Below the pieces are notes generated by a model. The model searched no databases. It had not been told where the DNA came from and worked only from the letters and a program-made list of their open reading frames with translations. DNA of 64,000 bases from Branchiostoma belcheri (lineage: Eukaryota > Chordata > Leptocardii > Amphioxiformes > Branchiostomatidae): positions 1,613,734 through 1,677,733 of the forward strand of contig NW_017803987.1 in assembly GCF_001625305.1 (NCBI RefSeq), read 5' to 3'. The position numbers were made by a program, and so were the translations under genes. Shown here in pieces: positions 50,201 to 58,200 of the stretch. Each line of letters opens with the position of its first letter. The stretch's first letter is position 1.

Positions 50201-52857
50201 GACAGGTAGCCATTATAGTAAACATGATTCATAATGTCAAAAGAAAAAATAATCTGACATCAGAGACTACCAGAAAGTTGTTGCAATGGTAAGGTAGTCC
50301 TTATAATATACATATATATGTACCAGTAATATATAATAATGTGGCTCCTACAAATGCATACACAATTTACCTAAGACTCTAGATTTGACTGTATCCTATA
50401 GCTAAGAGATTTGAAAAGAAATTCCTCACTGTCACCTTTCAGGTTGGGTGCTTGGTTCCCTGGACATCCTGGGCAGTCCTGCCAGTTTACTGGGCAGTAT
50501 CAGCAGTGGGATATCTGACTTCTTCCGCCTGCCGTATGAAGGGCTGACCAGGGGACCCGGGGCTTTTGTGTCAGGGGTCACCAAAGGTGCCTCCTCACTG
50601 GTCAGACATGTGTCAGCAGGTAAGGTACTCAACGACACTGTATGTATCATGAAAGTTCATCTGTGTTGGTAGTTAAAATGTTTAAAGGTAAAACTTTTGG
50701 TCCAACACAAAAAATTCTCTCACCTAGAGCTTTCGACCAGTCACTCTGGTCTTCCTCAGAAGACTGACCCGGTGAAGCTTGTCATGTTATAACAAGACTA
50801 TTCCTTGAGAGGGGTGAAGGAAGCCATATACATCAGGGCCCATCATCCTTCATTGAACCACGATGGCCGCGGGGGCCGACATCGTCTACCAGATACCTTT
50901 GACCCAGTGTTGACATCACACTTCAAGGAAGCCACCTGACAAGTCTCACTGGGTCAGTCTACTGAGGAAAAAGACCAGAGTGACTGGTCGAAAGCTCTAG
51001 GTGAGAGAATTCTTTGTGTTGGACCAAAAGTTTTAAGTGCAGCCATAACACTGTAAGGTTTGTACCACTCTTAACATTACTTTTTTCGATAAGTATGGTG
51101 GGTTCGTAAATGTTGTGTGACCTCCAGTTAATGTCCTATTCGAATGACGTCCCTAAATGAAACTGGGTACTCGTTTTCACCTGAGTAAAGTGAGGAAAAT
51201 TGTGTAAAGTGCCTTTCCCAAGGCCACAAGATTGGTGAAATGGTAGGATTCGAACCTGGGATGTCTTAGTTCTGAGCCAAACCCCCTGACGTTAACACGG
51301 CCCTTCACAATTATAACAACAAGAATCATGTGTATGTCTTCTCCCCCAGGTACGCTGACGTCCATCGTGAACCTGGCCAATAGCATCTCCCGTAACATGG
51401 ACCGGTTGTCGCTGGACCAGGACCACGCCCACCGTAACCAGGAGTGGCGGCGGCGGCTGCCGGCTGGGGTCACCACCGGCCTGGTGCAGGGGCTGTCTGG
51501 GCTGGGACTCAGTCTGCTGGGTGAGGAAGAACACAGCTGCTTAAAGATACACAATCTCATTTGCTTATGAAGCAAGTTTAAACTGTGATTGCTGACACAA
51601 ATAAAAATAGACTTATCAAAAGTTTATCTTGAAAGTTCATCTCGGTTTGTAGAACTTGTGAGGCAAGTTTGAACACTCAGTAATTTCCAACACAATCAAT
51701 ATTGTGTAACTCCAGTCCCTATAAAGGAGCAATTCACTGCTTTTGCGACATCACATTATGCACATGACACGTGACTCAGGAGCATATATAGGTTGCAGGA
51801 ACTCTGTTGTGCTCCCATCTTTGTTGAGGGATTGTTGTGATGCCCTGAGGTACATGTAGATGGCCCCTTTGATACCTAATGAGACCAAATGCTCAGCCGA
51901 TTCTATTATATGTTGAAAATTTGGGTCCAACTTCTTGTGTAGGGAAAAGATTTGCTTCAAAATGACTTAGTAATACAGATGAAACTTTCAAGATAAAATC
52001 TTCAAGTTGGTTTTTGACGAAAATTTGCTATTTTCCCATCCGCCCTGTTTAGGTGCGATCGCAGGTGTAGTGGACCAGCCCATCCAGAGTATCCAGTATG
52101 CCATGGACAGCTCGGAGCAGACCGTGACCCAGCGAGCCACAGGGGTCATCTCAGGGGTCGGGAAGGGCTTAGTGGGCGTGGTGGCCAAACCCATCGGAGG
52201 GGCGGCCGAGTTCGTGGCTCAGACTGGACAAGGTAAGATTTGCAATGTTCACTGTTGACTATATTATACAAAAATTAATGTATGTCTTTAAGACATTAAA
52301 GATATTACATTTGAACAAGTCATTCTATGTAATGTAGCTAGCTGCTGCCGCACCACGTGCTTGCAAAGCTGGTGTGTTGTGCCATAGGGCGGTTATAACC
52401 GCTATACAGATACAGACACAGAAAAATATGAACATTTAAAAAAGCTTCGATAGCGAGACAGGGATTGTCTATGAATAATTGGGAATGAGGCAGAGAGATA
52501 TTCTGCTGTGCTTAATTTCTTCATTTGTTTTAAAGGCGTGTAACAGGTCACCTTTTGGGTAAGTTGTTGACTAAATAATCTAAAGGTTCTGGGTTCAAAT
52601 CCCTAGCTGGTCCCTATGTTGTGCCCTTTCATGGGAAAAGCCCTTTTACCTTTTTCTTCATTCGACTCAGGTGAAAATGAGTGCCTGGCTTCAGGTGAAG
52701 TGCAGATCTTATGTTTGGATACAAATTTTAACCTTTTTATTGGTTTATCTGCAGGTATTCTCCAGGGAGCAGGTCTGACCCACCTCCCCAGACCCAGATG
52801 TACCCCCACCATACAGGAGGCTTGTGATGCTGAGAACGGACAAGTCAAGTACACATG
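16406..52857 (+). CDS. VPS13B: intermembrane lipid-transfer protein VPS13B (COH1), 49 coding exons, 3' end missing
   Basis: A giant bridge-like lipid-transfer protein of Golgi/endosomal contact sites. Exon ends: 16406-17342, 17875-18083, 18647-18841, 19234-19334, 19962-20089, 20871-21062, 21514-21701, 22253-22453, 22992-23116, 23482-23651, 24208-24342, 25458-25628, 26216-26407, 27253-27437, 27975-28206, 28570-28781, 29227-29422, 29846-30001, 30454-30568, 30758-31597, 31982-32105, 32557-32785, 33327-33764, 34257-34394, 34795-35172, 35618-35907, 36487-36634, 37116-37303, 37881-38074, 38492-38682 (or from 38471), 39186-39322, 40134-40247, 40620-40718, 41217-41387, 42063-42218, 42727-42987, 43459-43566, 44366-44541, 44833-45000, 45505-45724, 46560-46760, 47450-47587, 47922-48126, 48237-48485, 48674-49939, 50443-50619, 51350-51520, 52053-52232, 52755-52857. 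All phases agree: 11,498 nt, 3,832 codons plus two bases. Human VPS13B is ~4,000 aa; its last ~165 residues have no match here. Confidence 0.96.
17409..17771. mobile_element. TIR MITE (AGGGCTCGAAAT family), copy 1
   Basis: Starts agggctcgaaattcatttttggg and ends ttttgagccct. The interior has repeated g(g)tgcacc motifs (ggtgcaccaatgcaccc, ttgggtgcac). A related copy in the opposite orientation is at 39440-40038, and an end-only fragment is at ~8630. Non-coding. It begins 66 bp after the exon 1 donor. Confidence 0.75.
18255..18615. repeat. ATTGG/CCAAT tandem repeat cluster
   Basis: About nine units of (g)ctatcattggttgaac(t)(g/c)ctaattgccttg. Each has an inverted CCAAT box. They lie in VPS13B intron 2, just before exon 3. 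Same family as 10440, 13675 and 35975. Confidence 0.85.
18888..19105 (+). mobile_element. tRNA-derived SINE
   Basis: A degenerate A box (tggccaagtgggta) and a perfect B box (gagttcgaacccc) are followed by ggccaagtcataccaaagac and gctttctctgcttagcac. The same order recurs at 36810-37030, which defines the family. It does not fold as a complete tRNA. Confidence 0.65.
19359..19586. mobile_element. near-perfect palindromic foldback element with 14-bp direct repeats
   Basis: Two ~90-bp arms meet at ~19455 without a loop (..gacccagtgag|cctcactgggtc..). They share cctagagctttcgaccagtc and ttggtccaacac blocks. The sequence acatttcttatcat flanks it at 19345-19358 and 19587-19600. A longer relative with a 180-bp loop lies at 50644-51045, and single-arm fragments lie at ~6515-6710, 27725-27780 and 44580-44770. 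Confidence 0.8.
20138..20305 (+). mobile_element. tRNA-derived SINE, well-preserved copy
   Basis: A box tggtgtagcggtagcgtgtt and B box gggttcgaatcc are present, then the tail tgtgcccttgggaaaggcact and ctcaggtgaaattgagtacct. The same tail marks copies at ~24815-24905, 47620-47785, 51165-51290 (minus) and 52540-52715. It lies in VPS13B intron 5. Confidence 0.8.
20310..20865. mobile_element. two adjacent copies of the ~290-bp CTTCTTCC element
   Basis: Copy one starts near ttgcttctgctctgtctcctc and copy two near aacatttgtttttgctctg at ~20608. Both have gtcaccatggtaact / gtgactggtgttgggttac and end in a (t)gcaaatgtta- or gaaggtaca-type block. The second copy stops just before VPS13B exon 6. Confidence 0.65.
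21116..21381. mobile_element. TIR MITE with 25-bp ends
   Basis: Left end caggtgttccggcccatgtg and right end cacatgccctggaacacctg are inverted copies. The motif gtgataac occurs five times on one strand or the other within the element, partly as an internal duplicate of the left end at ~21190. Non-coding. It starts ~55 bp after exon 6. Confidence 0.75.
22430..22910. repeat. VPS13B: tandem repeat duplicating the 3' end and donor of VPS13B exon 8
   Basis: The exon end (tcactgttactcacacatat then atgtcaag) with its GTAAGA donor is repeated at ~22504-22549 and ~22600-22642, with a degenerate fourth atgtcaag|gtaagg at 22898. Shorter ctgttacaacctactacaac units fill the space. The first donor (22453/22454) keeps the frame with exon 9 and is taken as the normal one. 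Confidence 0.9.
24377..24730. mobile_element. TIR MITE with 5-bp target duplication (copy 2)
   Basis: Termini CAGGGTTCTCACCAGG...GCCGAGAACACTG are flanked by cattg (24372-24376 and 24731-24735). The interior contains the reverse complement of the cccctacgctgtgatt blocks of copy 1. It lies in VPS13B intron 11. Confidence 0.8.
24991..25389. repeat. 70-bp tandem repeat, 5.7 copies
   Basis: Units start ttagtgtgaacaccaatcag at 24991, 25061, 25131, 25201, 25271 and 25324. The last period is shortened to 53 bp. Copies are almost identical. Each junction ctcattggttagtgtgaacaccaatcag is a dyad of inverted CCAAT boxes. The array ends 68 bp before exon 12. Confidence 0.97.
26425..27180. mobile_element. 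two CTTCTTCC-family copies, one inverted, one with a nested insertion
   Basis: The 26425-26712 copy is reversed (gcaaatgcataatgtttacc ... ggagaagaagaagaggaag). The 26735-27180 copy is forward and is split at ~26900-27085 by sequence with gaatgactgtttattttcgtgcc and gcttataaggcaccg, which looks like a LINE or SINE 3' tail. It then resumes with gtgaatgtgtttattaac. Confidence 0.6.
28790..29140 (+). mobile_element. dispersed repeat beginning gttacctccatgaaaaatgg
   Basis: Inverted relative of 8100-8445. It shares the hairpin cctccatgaaaaatggagg, the block ggtattgtttttggtgtgtc and a TG tract. It lies in VPS13B intron 16. Confidence 0.6.
30758..31597 (+). CDS. VPS13B: VPS13B exon 20, 840-bp internal exon
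   Basis: Encodes residues ~1347-1626, part of the repeating beta-groove that forms the lipid channel. Human-like segments include GFLSITFTRA, NEICLTVEPCDVIFWCP and LLHFNCSNFRLFIP. It is several times longer than neighbouring exons (100-250 bp) and richer in CpG, like exons 1 and 45. This suggests loss of ancestral introns. Confidence 0.93.
32878..33070. mobile_element. CTTCTTCC-family copy
   Basis: Blocks gaaaacgtattgtttttgctc, cttcttcctcttcttttcc, gacctggaccagatggg and gcaggcaccctgtggtg match the copies at 7060 and 46300. Confidence 0.6.
33965..34232. mobile_element. CTTCTTCC-family copy, nearly complete
   Basis: From atattgtttctgctctgtttc to gcatttgcttttgcaaatgttacc. The gcaaatg palindrome at the end is typical of the family. 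It ends ~25 bp before VPS13B exon 24, so it may supply part of the branch-point region. Confidence 0.65.
34398..34500. mobile_element. partial MITE (aaggccgcaccaatttg end)
   Basis: One end of the TTAGGCCACACCAA family, starting directly at the exon 24 donor (34395). The match covers caatttgatttgt(c/t)ggttctcagattttt and gaagcaaaagggaag. Other copies are at 29449 and 40823. Confidence 0.55.
35975..36365. repeat. CCAAT-rich tandem repeat cluster
   Basis: About ten units of (a/t)gttc(a/g)accaatga(t/c)agcatggcaatta. This is the reverse orientation of the 18255 cluster. It lies in VPS13B intron 26. Confidence 0.85.
36810..37030 (+). mobile_element. tRNA-derived SINE
   Basis: Same family as 18888-19105: ggtgcaatgaccaag, B box gagttcgatcccc, ggccaagtcataccaaagac, gctttctctgcttagcacc and ccccctgctgtagtga. 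The B box carries one change (gaaccc to gatccc). Confidence 0.65.
37459..37547. mobile_element. perfect 35-bp inverted repeat (tiny foldback element)
   Basis: Left arm 37459-37493 begins tagcctggtatccagccttg. The right arm 37513-37547 is its exact reverse complement. A 19-base loop separates them. It lies in VPS13B intron 28 and would form a strong RNA hairpin. Confidence 0.9.
39440..40038. mobile_element. TIR MITE (AGGGCTCGAAAT family), copy 2, with nested insertion
   Basis: Ends agggctcgaaat and atttcgagccct are inverted. The ggtgcac-type interior is interrupted at ~39710-39945 by sequence starting atgaatgaagacctttattgtac, similar to the insertion at 26900. The latter may be a short LINE/SINE tail. 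Confidence 0.75.
40823..41166. mobile_element. TIR MITE (TAAGGCCACACCAA family), full copy
   Basis: Begins taaggccacaccaatttgat and ends ttggtgtggcctaa, giving ~14-bp inverted ends. Interior: gaagcaacagggtggaaaaa. Single-ended relatives are at 29449 and 34398. It lies in VPS13B intron 33. Confidence 0.75.
41217..42987 (+). CDS. VPS13B: VPS13B exons 34-36: VAB (Vps13 adaptor-binding / SHR-BD) region
   Basis: Exon 34 (41217-41387) gives FVICNDTQETIRFGQVDTDE, exon 35 (42063-42218) EGWGNWRWSEPFNID and PGSFVRTIQHQGH, and exon 36 (42727-42987) IILCGRQVFTNHLSKDLLLE. These are the clearest VPS13 adaptor-binding repeats in the gene and begin at residue ~2517. In yeast Vps13 this domain recruits adaptors to specific membranes. 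The conserved Asn of ICND is present. Confidence 0.92.
43603..44195. mobile_element. ~590-bp foldback element carrying a CpG-rich promoter-like interior
   Basis: Inverted arms of ~90 bp, nearly identical, run from catcctcccatggcaggggc to ggcatcttctactct (left ~43606-43686, right ~44110-44190). They enclose ~420 bp with CCAAT motifs, then ATG at ~43829 in aaacATGGCGTCG, and a GC-rich 51-codon frame to ~43982. GC and CpG content differ sharply from the host intron. It lies in VPS13B intron 37, flanked on the right by a long (TG)n. The 51-aa product is unrecognised. Confidence 0.75.
44190..44335. repeat. (TG)n microsatellite
   Basis: About 140 bases of TG repeats with a few interruptions. ORFs on both strands here (poly Val-Cys, His-Thr) are artefacts. 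Confidence 0.95.
46300..46525. mobile_element. CTTCTTCC-family copy, 3' part
   Basis: Contains aaggtcaatgaccaggaccag, tccatggtaactagtg, gcagacaccctgtggg, tttgagtaagaataaacag and ttggaaatgttac in the family order. Confidence 0.55.
47158..47389. mobile_element. palindromic MITE carrying TCTCGCGAGA
   Basis: Arms of ~100 bp (ccaacacacagtttacagag ... and its inverse gtagactgtgtgttgg) flank a centre cgtaactctcgcgagatcacg. The perfect TCTCGCGAGA is at 47270-47279. A half-length relative at 6215-6327 has tctcgcaaga at 6226-6235, consistent with one CpG deamination. It lies in VPS13B intron 41. Confidence 0.82.
47620..47785 (+). mobile_element. tRNA-derived SINE
   Basis: B box gggttcaaatccc and the tail tgtgtccttgggaaaggcac, then tcaggtaaaaatgagtta. 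The A box is degenerate. VPS13B intron 42. Confidence 0.65.
48674..49939 (+). CDS. VPS13B: VPS13B exon 45, 1,266-bp internal exon
   Basis: Encodes residues ~3201-3622, the stretch between the VAB region and the C-terminal helices. It matches human VPS13B at VSLSAKQ-like beta strands, LLRITADKCYVAY, LQVDNQIFHRGNYDFAVLLC, VTVYIEDTFIYDIL and LVSVHASMKVFISSDHTRLTF, and ends YGSGALFRAG. It is by far the longest exon of the gene. Reading it past its donor at 49940 gives a stop after a few codons. Confidence 0.94.
50443..52857 (+). CDS. VPS13B: VPS13B exons 46-49: VPS13 C-terminal (ATG2_C-like) region
   Basis: Exon 46 encodes GSLDILGSPASLLGSISSG, DFFRLPYEGLTRGPGAFVSG; exon 47 LTSIVNLANSISRNMDRLSL; exon 48 GAIAGVVDQPIQSIQ and ATGVISGVGKGLVGVVAKP; exon 49 ends ENGQVKYTW. 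These amphipathic helices in VPS13/ATG2 proteins bind membranes. Exon 49 ends with TG before GTAACA, as expected for the split Trp codon. Without splicing the frame reads TGG TAA, a stop at once. Confidence 0.93.
50644..51045. mobile_element. long foldback MITE (gtccaacac / gctttcgaccagtc family)
   Basis: Arms ~50692-50780 and ~50955-51035 share cctagagctttcgaccagtc and actgacccagtgag-type blocks. The 180-bp loop (gaggggtgaaggaagcc, tgtcatgttataac) also matches 44620-44770. It starts at atcatgaaagttcatctgtg, seen also at 6152. VPS13B intron 46. Confidence 0.8.
51165..51292 (-). mobile_element. tRNA-derived SINE, reverse orientation
   Basis: On the minus strand it has a B box (ggttcgaatcct) followed by ccttgggaaaggcact and ctcaggtgaaaacgagta. 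This is the 20138 family. Confidence 0.65.
52540..52720 (+). mobile_element. tRNA-derived SINE
   Basis: B box gggttcaaatccc, then tgtgccctttcatgggaaaag and gactcaggtgaaaatgagtg. It lies just before VPS13B exon 49. Confidence 0.65.
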
Positions 52858-53003
52858 GTAACATGGGACTTTTATACCTACATTGTATTGCAAGGAGAAG
52901 ATGAACCATTTTTTTTTCTGGGGGCCTACAAGGCCTGGGTGCCATCTTCCATAGTTTCTGCCAGCTCCTAAGCCGTACAGTACAGATCGCGGGATAAGCA
53001 TCA

Positions 53004-53130
53004 TCGGGATTCGGGATTTTGCGGGATATCCCGCGGGAGTTTGCGGGATATCCCGCGGGAGATTGCGGGATATCCCGCGGGAGTTTGCGGGAGATCACGC
53101 GGGAGTTTGCGGGAGATCACGCGGGATTCT
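53004..53130. repeat. 22-bp minisatellite of gcgggatatcccgcgggag
   Basis: Five to six copies. The first three carry the palindrome gcgggatatcccgc; later ones are changed to gcgggagatcacgc. Frames on both strands are open only because of the repeat (RDIPREFAGYPAG-type). Confidence 0.93.
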
Positions 53131-53395
53131 TTCGGGACGCCTTCGTGTCCCGCATACCGCGGAGCAGAGAGAACTTGGTGCGAGACACTGTGGGTCCTGG
53201 ACACCGCCGGTGCGGCGTCGTGCCACATTTTTTTTTCGTCATGTCCGGCGCTCAGCCTGTCGATGTAGCCCCCTGACGCAGATTTGCCACACCCGCGCAC
53301 GAAAGTAACGTTATCTGTACTTTCTACAATTTTTACGAAGCTGTTGTGCAGCATGAAGGACGCAATTATCATCCCACTGCGCTGCACTTGCGCTG

Positions 53396-54102
53396 TATTG
53401 TCGGGCACTGCTGCGATCCATTGTTTTGTTTTCGCCCTACGGCGCGCCATTTCCATTGTAGCAGGCGTGGACGGCCCGCATGCAAATGAGCCAGATCGTG
53501 ACGTCATGCGCCCCCGACGCTGGCCGAGAAAGGCCGAGAACAAACCGAGTTACCAGCAGTTCCGCAGATTTCCATATATGGGACGGCGCTATCGACGAAA
53601 GGAAGGAAGATGGCGGACATTTTGATAACAACAGCATTTCGGCGATGTGCGACAAAGATGGATTTACAGGCATTTTATGAATATGTATTACTACCTGTTT
53701 TTCCGCTTCCTAAATATTAAAAAAATATTCACCACGGCACTGGCTCGCCGGACACTGCGGTAATCCATTAAATCATCGTTTTGTTTTCGCCAAATTTGTA
53801 GCAAGCAGGCGCCTGCATGCAAATGAGCCAGATCGTGACGCCATGTGCCCCCGACGCTGGCCGAGAAAGGCCGAGAACAAACCGAGTTACCAGCGGTTCC
53901 GCAGATTTCCATATATGGGACGGCGCTATCGACGAAAGGAAGCGGTGAAGGAAGGAAGATGGCGGACATTTTGATAACAACAGCATTTCGGCGATGTGCG
54001 ACAAAGATGAGTTTACAGGAATTTTATGAATATGTACTTATTTTTCCGCGCCCTAAATATGAAAAATATTCACTAACGGATGTATCTATAGCAGCTTTAT
54101 AA
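53396..54102 (+). repeat. ~340-bp tandem duplication of a promoter-like unit with short ORF
   Basis: Copy 1 (~53396-53730) and copy 2 (~53745-54102) share tgcaaatgagccagatcgtg (octamer-like ATGCAAAT), a cAMP-element-like tgacgtcatg in copy 1 (tgacgccatg in copy 2), ccgacgctggccgagaaagg, catatatggg and gaagATGGCGGACATTTTG. The offset is 337 bp at the octamer. Each copy opens an ORF starting MADILITTAFRRCATKM: 36 aa at 53610-53720 and 47 aa at 53959-54102. The ORFs may be first exons of an unidentified gene. Confidence 0.75.
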
Positions 54103-54790
54103 CGTTTTTGTCCGGAAAAATCATACATTTTTCCTCGATAGTACAGCAGAATTTTGTCGTTGTTGATCAGCCTTGCTGTTCTCGACGCATGGATTTTGGA
54201 CATTTTTTTTTATTTGTCGGTGTCTCCGTGGTTGTCTTTGACAGTTATGGGAAGTGATATTCATAAGAAGGATATCTTTAGCATTCAAGTTGAAGCTACC
54301 TGATAGATACGTAAGTCTTCTTAGTCATTATTTAAATGCTATAACGAAACTGCATATTTCTGCTTTTACCGATGTACAAGTTATAACAGTAAGTACATGC
54401 GTTGTGGACCAAGCAGATGTAATGAGAGTATGTTTTTGTTACATAAATTTGCATTTCGAGTAGTGCATTGTTTCTCTAAGTTTAATGCCGACTTTCAAGA
54501 AATTTGTAAGCAAACCCTTGATGCTTCGTAACTATAATGACTCTTTAGTTTAGCTAATGATAACATATGTTTGAAACGAGCATAGATCTGTAAAATATCT
54601 TTTTTGGGGGGACTTTTATTAATAAGATGATGATACTGATTTATAAGACAGGCTACTTTAATTAGACCTACCTTTATTTCGAGTACCTCACAGTTTTCTG
54701 GGGGTTTTTCCAACCAATGTTTTAAATGCTCAATAAGTAACTCATGCTAATAACTACATGCAATCACAAAGACTCACATAATGATTTCAA
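54103..54790. other. AT-rich stretch, no gene seen
   Basis: Nothing recognisable apart from possible continuation of transcripts from the duplicated unit. It lies between that unit and the polyadenylation end of the minus-strand BEN-type gene. Confidence 0.4.
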
Positions 54791-54797
54791 ACCAACT

Positions 54798-54803
54798 TTA
54801 TTT
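54798..54803 (-). terminator. AATAAA polyadenylation signal of the BEN-type gene
   Basis: tttatt on the plus strand reads AATAAA on the minus strand, ~410 bp downstream of the stop at 55214. It gives a 3'UTR of plausible length. Confidence 0.5.
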
Positions 54804-55213
54804 GTACATCCCATTTGGATTTCAACACTGAACTGTCATAGATACACAAATACACATACCATTAAGATAGAGGGACACAGTAACATATCACAGTAACATA
54901 TCGTACCTGCAAGTTTTATCTGAAACACTCAGACTTTGAGAACTATGGATCCAACTGTTTAGAAATCACTGCCATTATTTTGTTTATACTTCATATATGG
55001 TAACAAAGAAAAATTCAACATACACCCACAAGGGTATGTAAACAAGTGCAGGTCAGTACAGGTAGACATCAGAAATACAATTATCTTGCTCTAGTCTAAC
55101 TAAGGTGCATATATATGCAGCATCCCAGATAAAGGATTGCACATCCAAATTTATAAACAAGGCAAAACTTAACAGAGCTGTATCAGTGACATTGCAGCAT
55201 GCAAAGTGTAAAT

Positions 55214-58200
55214 TTAAGCAATGGGCATGTTTTCTTTTGCCTGGAGTGCCTTGCTTCCCCTCTTCTTCAGGTACCTTCCCCATTCATCAATCTGTTTCAC
55301 GCATTGTTTCCATTCGACTTCCATGGCTTTGTCGGATAGATGGAAGTACATCTGTGTTGCTTCCCTGATCCGTCCTAGCTTTTCTTTATCATGAGCACCC
55401 TTTCCCTTTGTGCCAGAACAATTTTTTGAAAGGAACTCTTCAGGTGTGATAACCATTTTTGAAAGCTTTTGTGCAAACTGTTGAGAATAGTGACAGCGCA
55501 TTCTGAGGTCCTGTAGGTCTGTGCCAAAGTATGTATCCATGTTAGATCTCCCAAGAGAAGAAGAAGCAGTAGAGAAAGAAGAAGAAGCAGTAGAGAGAGA
55601 AGAAGATGCAGTAGAGAGAGAAGGGGAAGCAGCAGGGAGAGAAGAGGAAGCAGCAAGGAGAGAAGATGCAGTAGAGAAAGAAGAAGAAGCAGTAGAGAGA
55701 GAAGAAGATGCAGTAGAGAGAGAAGAGGAAGCAGCAGGGAGAGAAGAGGAAGCAGCAGGGCGAGAAGGCTCAGTCCAAGAAGAAGAAGAAGAAGAGGATA
55801 GATTGGAAGAATTGGAAGATTGTGTGGTGATGTTGCGTGTCTTTGTGATCAGAGACAGAAGCAGGTCGACCTTTTTCTCAAGGCCGAGCAGCCGGTCGAC
55901 CTTGCTTCTCATCTCTGACATGTCGTGCTGAAGTGCGTCAAGTCTGTCGCTGTTCATAGTGTCCATGACATCTGTGAATAGTATGTCTTCGAGGTCTGTT
56001 GTATTTTGCAGAATTGGTGATGCTGGTGCATGTTTGTCGATGTCCTCCTCACCATCACGACGCACTGGACTGGATGCCATGAAGTTAAGTCGGAGAGGGG
56101 ATTGTGTGGGAGGTAGGTGGGGAGGGGTACTGTGTACTGAGGTTGGTGTCTCTTTGCTGTTGTTGTTTGTTGGTGGTGTGGAAGCATGAACATCATGTGT
56201 GTGTTTATAATTACTTGTGGTTTCTGTTGTCGTGTTGACAGTCTGCTTTGTTGTTTCTGTTGTCGCGTTGACAGTCCCTTCTGTAGGTTGTGTTGTCGCG
56301 TTGACAGTCCCTTCTGTAGGTTGTGTTGTCGCGTTGACAGTCCCTTCTGTAGGTTGTGTTGTCGCGTTGACAGTCCCTTCTGTAGGTTGTGTTGTCGCGT
56401 TGACAGTCCCTTCTGTAGGTTGTGTTGTCGCGTTGACAGTCCCTTCTGTAGGTTGTGTTGCCGGGGTGGATTGTGGCCGAGGAGCAGCGGGAGCCCGAGA
56501 CACCACAGTGAATGACTGTAGGAAAGAAAACAATGGTTGAGTACATTGGCAGATTTTTTTTAAAAAATGAGTGTGTTTAAAACATAATGACCGTTTATGG
56601 GCTATGAGTGCATACCTCAAGCTATTTTGATAGATTTTCTGCTGACAACAATTGTGTAGTACTCTATATATTACAGTGCATTTTCCCCAAGAATACTAGA
56701 AATACATGTATAACCAGCCATGTGTGATTCTTAGATACTTGATGATTATGATTACAGTTTTGTTTCTTACTTTATAAAGGTACTAGTATTACTTTTTGAA
56801 CGACCATTATACATGTAAGTGGTGATATTTCTTACTTCTTTTTCTTTCTTCTTAGCAAAGGCATCGATGTCCGGCACCTCTTCGTCATTGCAGTCCAGAT
56901 TAAATACCTGAGCTGTCTCCTCTGAGCCTGTTTGATGACAGAAAGAGTAAAGCAGCTCAGTCAAGCATTTATTCATACACACATTAGATTTAGCTCCAAG
57001 ATGACGTCATTAACTAATTATCGATAAAAATACTAATCCTAATTATTACACATGAATAAAGGAAATTTTTGTTCATGGGAAATACGATTTTACAGGAAAC
57101 ATTTCATGTTATCAGAGTAAAGAATGATAGTTCCATGTCCACTCGATAGCTAACCTTGCTATTCATTGACTCAACAACAAACAATTGCTCTAGTTGAGTT
57201 ACATACAACAGATAAAATCATGATGATGATCATAGACAATTGACTTACGTCCAATCTTCATGAGACGCCCATCCACCATTCGTTTGGCATACGTCGCGGT
57301 GACAAGGTCTCCCTCTTCTGCCGTCTTCCATCCGGCGACGTCCGCGGCCAGTACTTGAATCATCCGCCCTCCCACACTGATGATGGCCTTTTTAGGGGAC
57401 TGAAAGAAATGGGATCAGCAACTGATTGTCACCAAGCTTGTGCCGAAGAATTATAGATTATAGTTTTGCGCCTGATTTCGAAACTAAACAGGCTGTAAAA
57501 TATCTGTAAGTTACACCAGCTGATTGGGGACATGCAGATCAGCCGGGTGAATATAAAAATAAAACATGCCTATGTAAAAGAACAAGATGTCAGGTTAACT
57601 TAATGTTGAAAACAATGTAGAAAATGTAATGTAGAAAACAACGTACCGGTGCCACCTCTCCCTCTGTTGGCTGTTGTTTCGGTTGCCTCTTTCTCTTCTT
57701 TCTCGGTTCGTTTTCTTGTGTGTGTTGTGATTCATTGTGGTTGTTCCTTTCCTGGTGCGTCTCTGCTTCCCACTCTCCTTCCCAGAATTTCTGCCCTGGC
57801 GTATACTCTGTTGGTAGTCTTTCGCAGTCAACGTTGTCCAGGATCTTTGTTACCGCCGGTCGCGAGGCTAAGGAAAAAATTGATGGCCCAACGTTACTAA
57901 TGATGTTTCTAATCTACGACCCACCGTATTGTCTGCCTGTGAAAATCACTCCCCCAACCCCTCCGCTATTCAATCATCACGGGCATTTTTGCGGGCTATC
58001 CCAAATGTATGTAGGGGTGCTTCTGAAACATTACATTGACCACGAAAACGGCTACGGTAAAAATAATACGTGCATCATCACAAGCCTGCTTGCAGACAAC
58101 GTATAAAATTACATGCCGATTAAACAAATGGAACCCTGTGTTTTAGCTGCGAACGCGAAAAAACGACTAATCACAATACTCCTAGTCATACAGGAGGGAC

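Noticed and set aside
53004..53130. CRISPR-like regular repeats
   Set aside because: There are no unique spacers; the units are directly tandem, and the genome is animal.
52616..53625. Frames of 75-180 codons around the gcgggatatcccgc repeat
   Set aside because: Open on both strands because the 22-bp unit lacks stops; no conserved product.
55521..55931. 136-codon plus-strand Glu-rich frame
   Set aside because: Antisense of the Ser/Ala repeat in the BEN-type protein, whose exon structure is supported on the minus strand.
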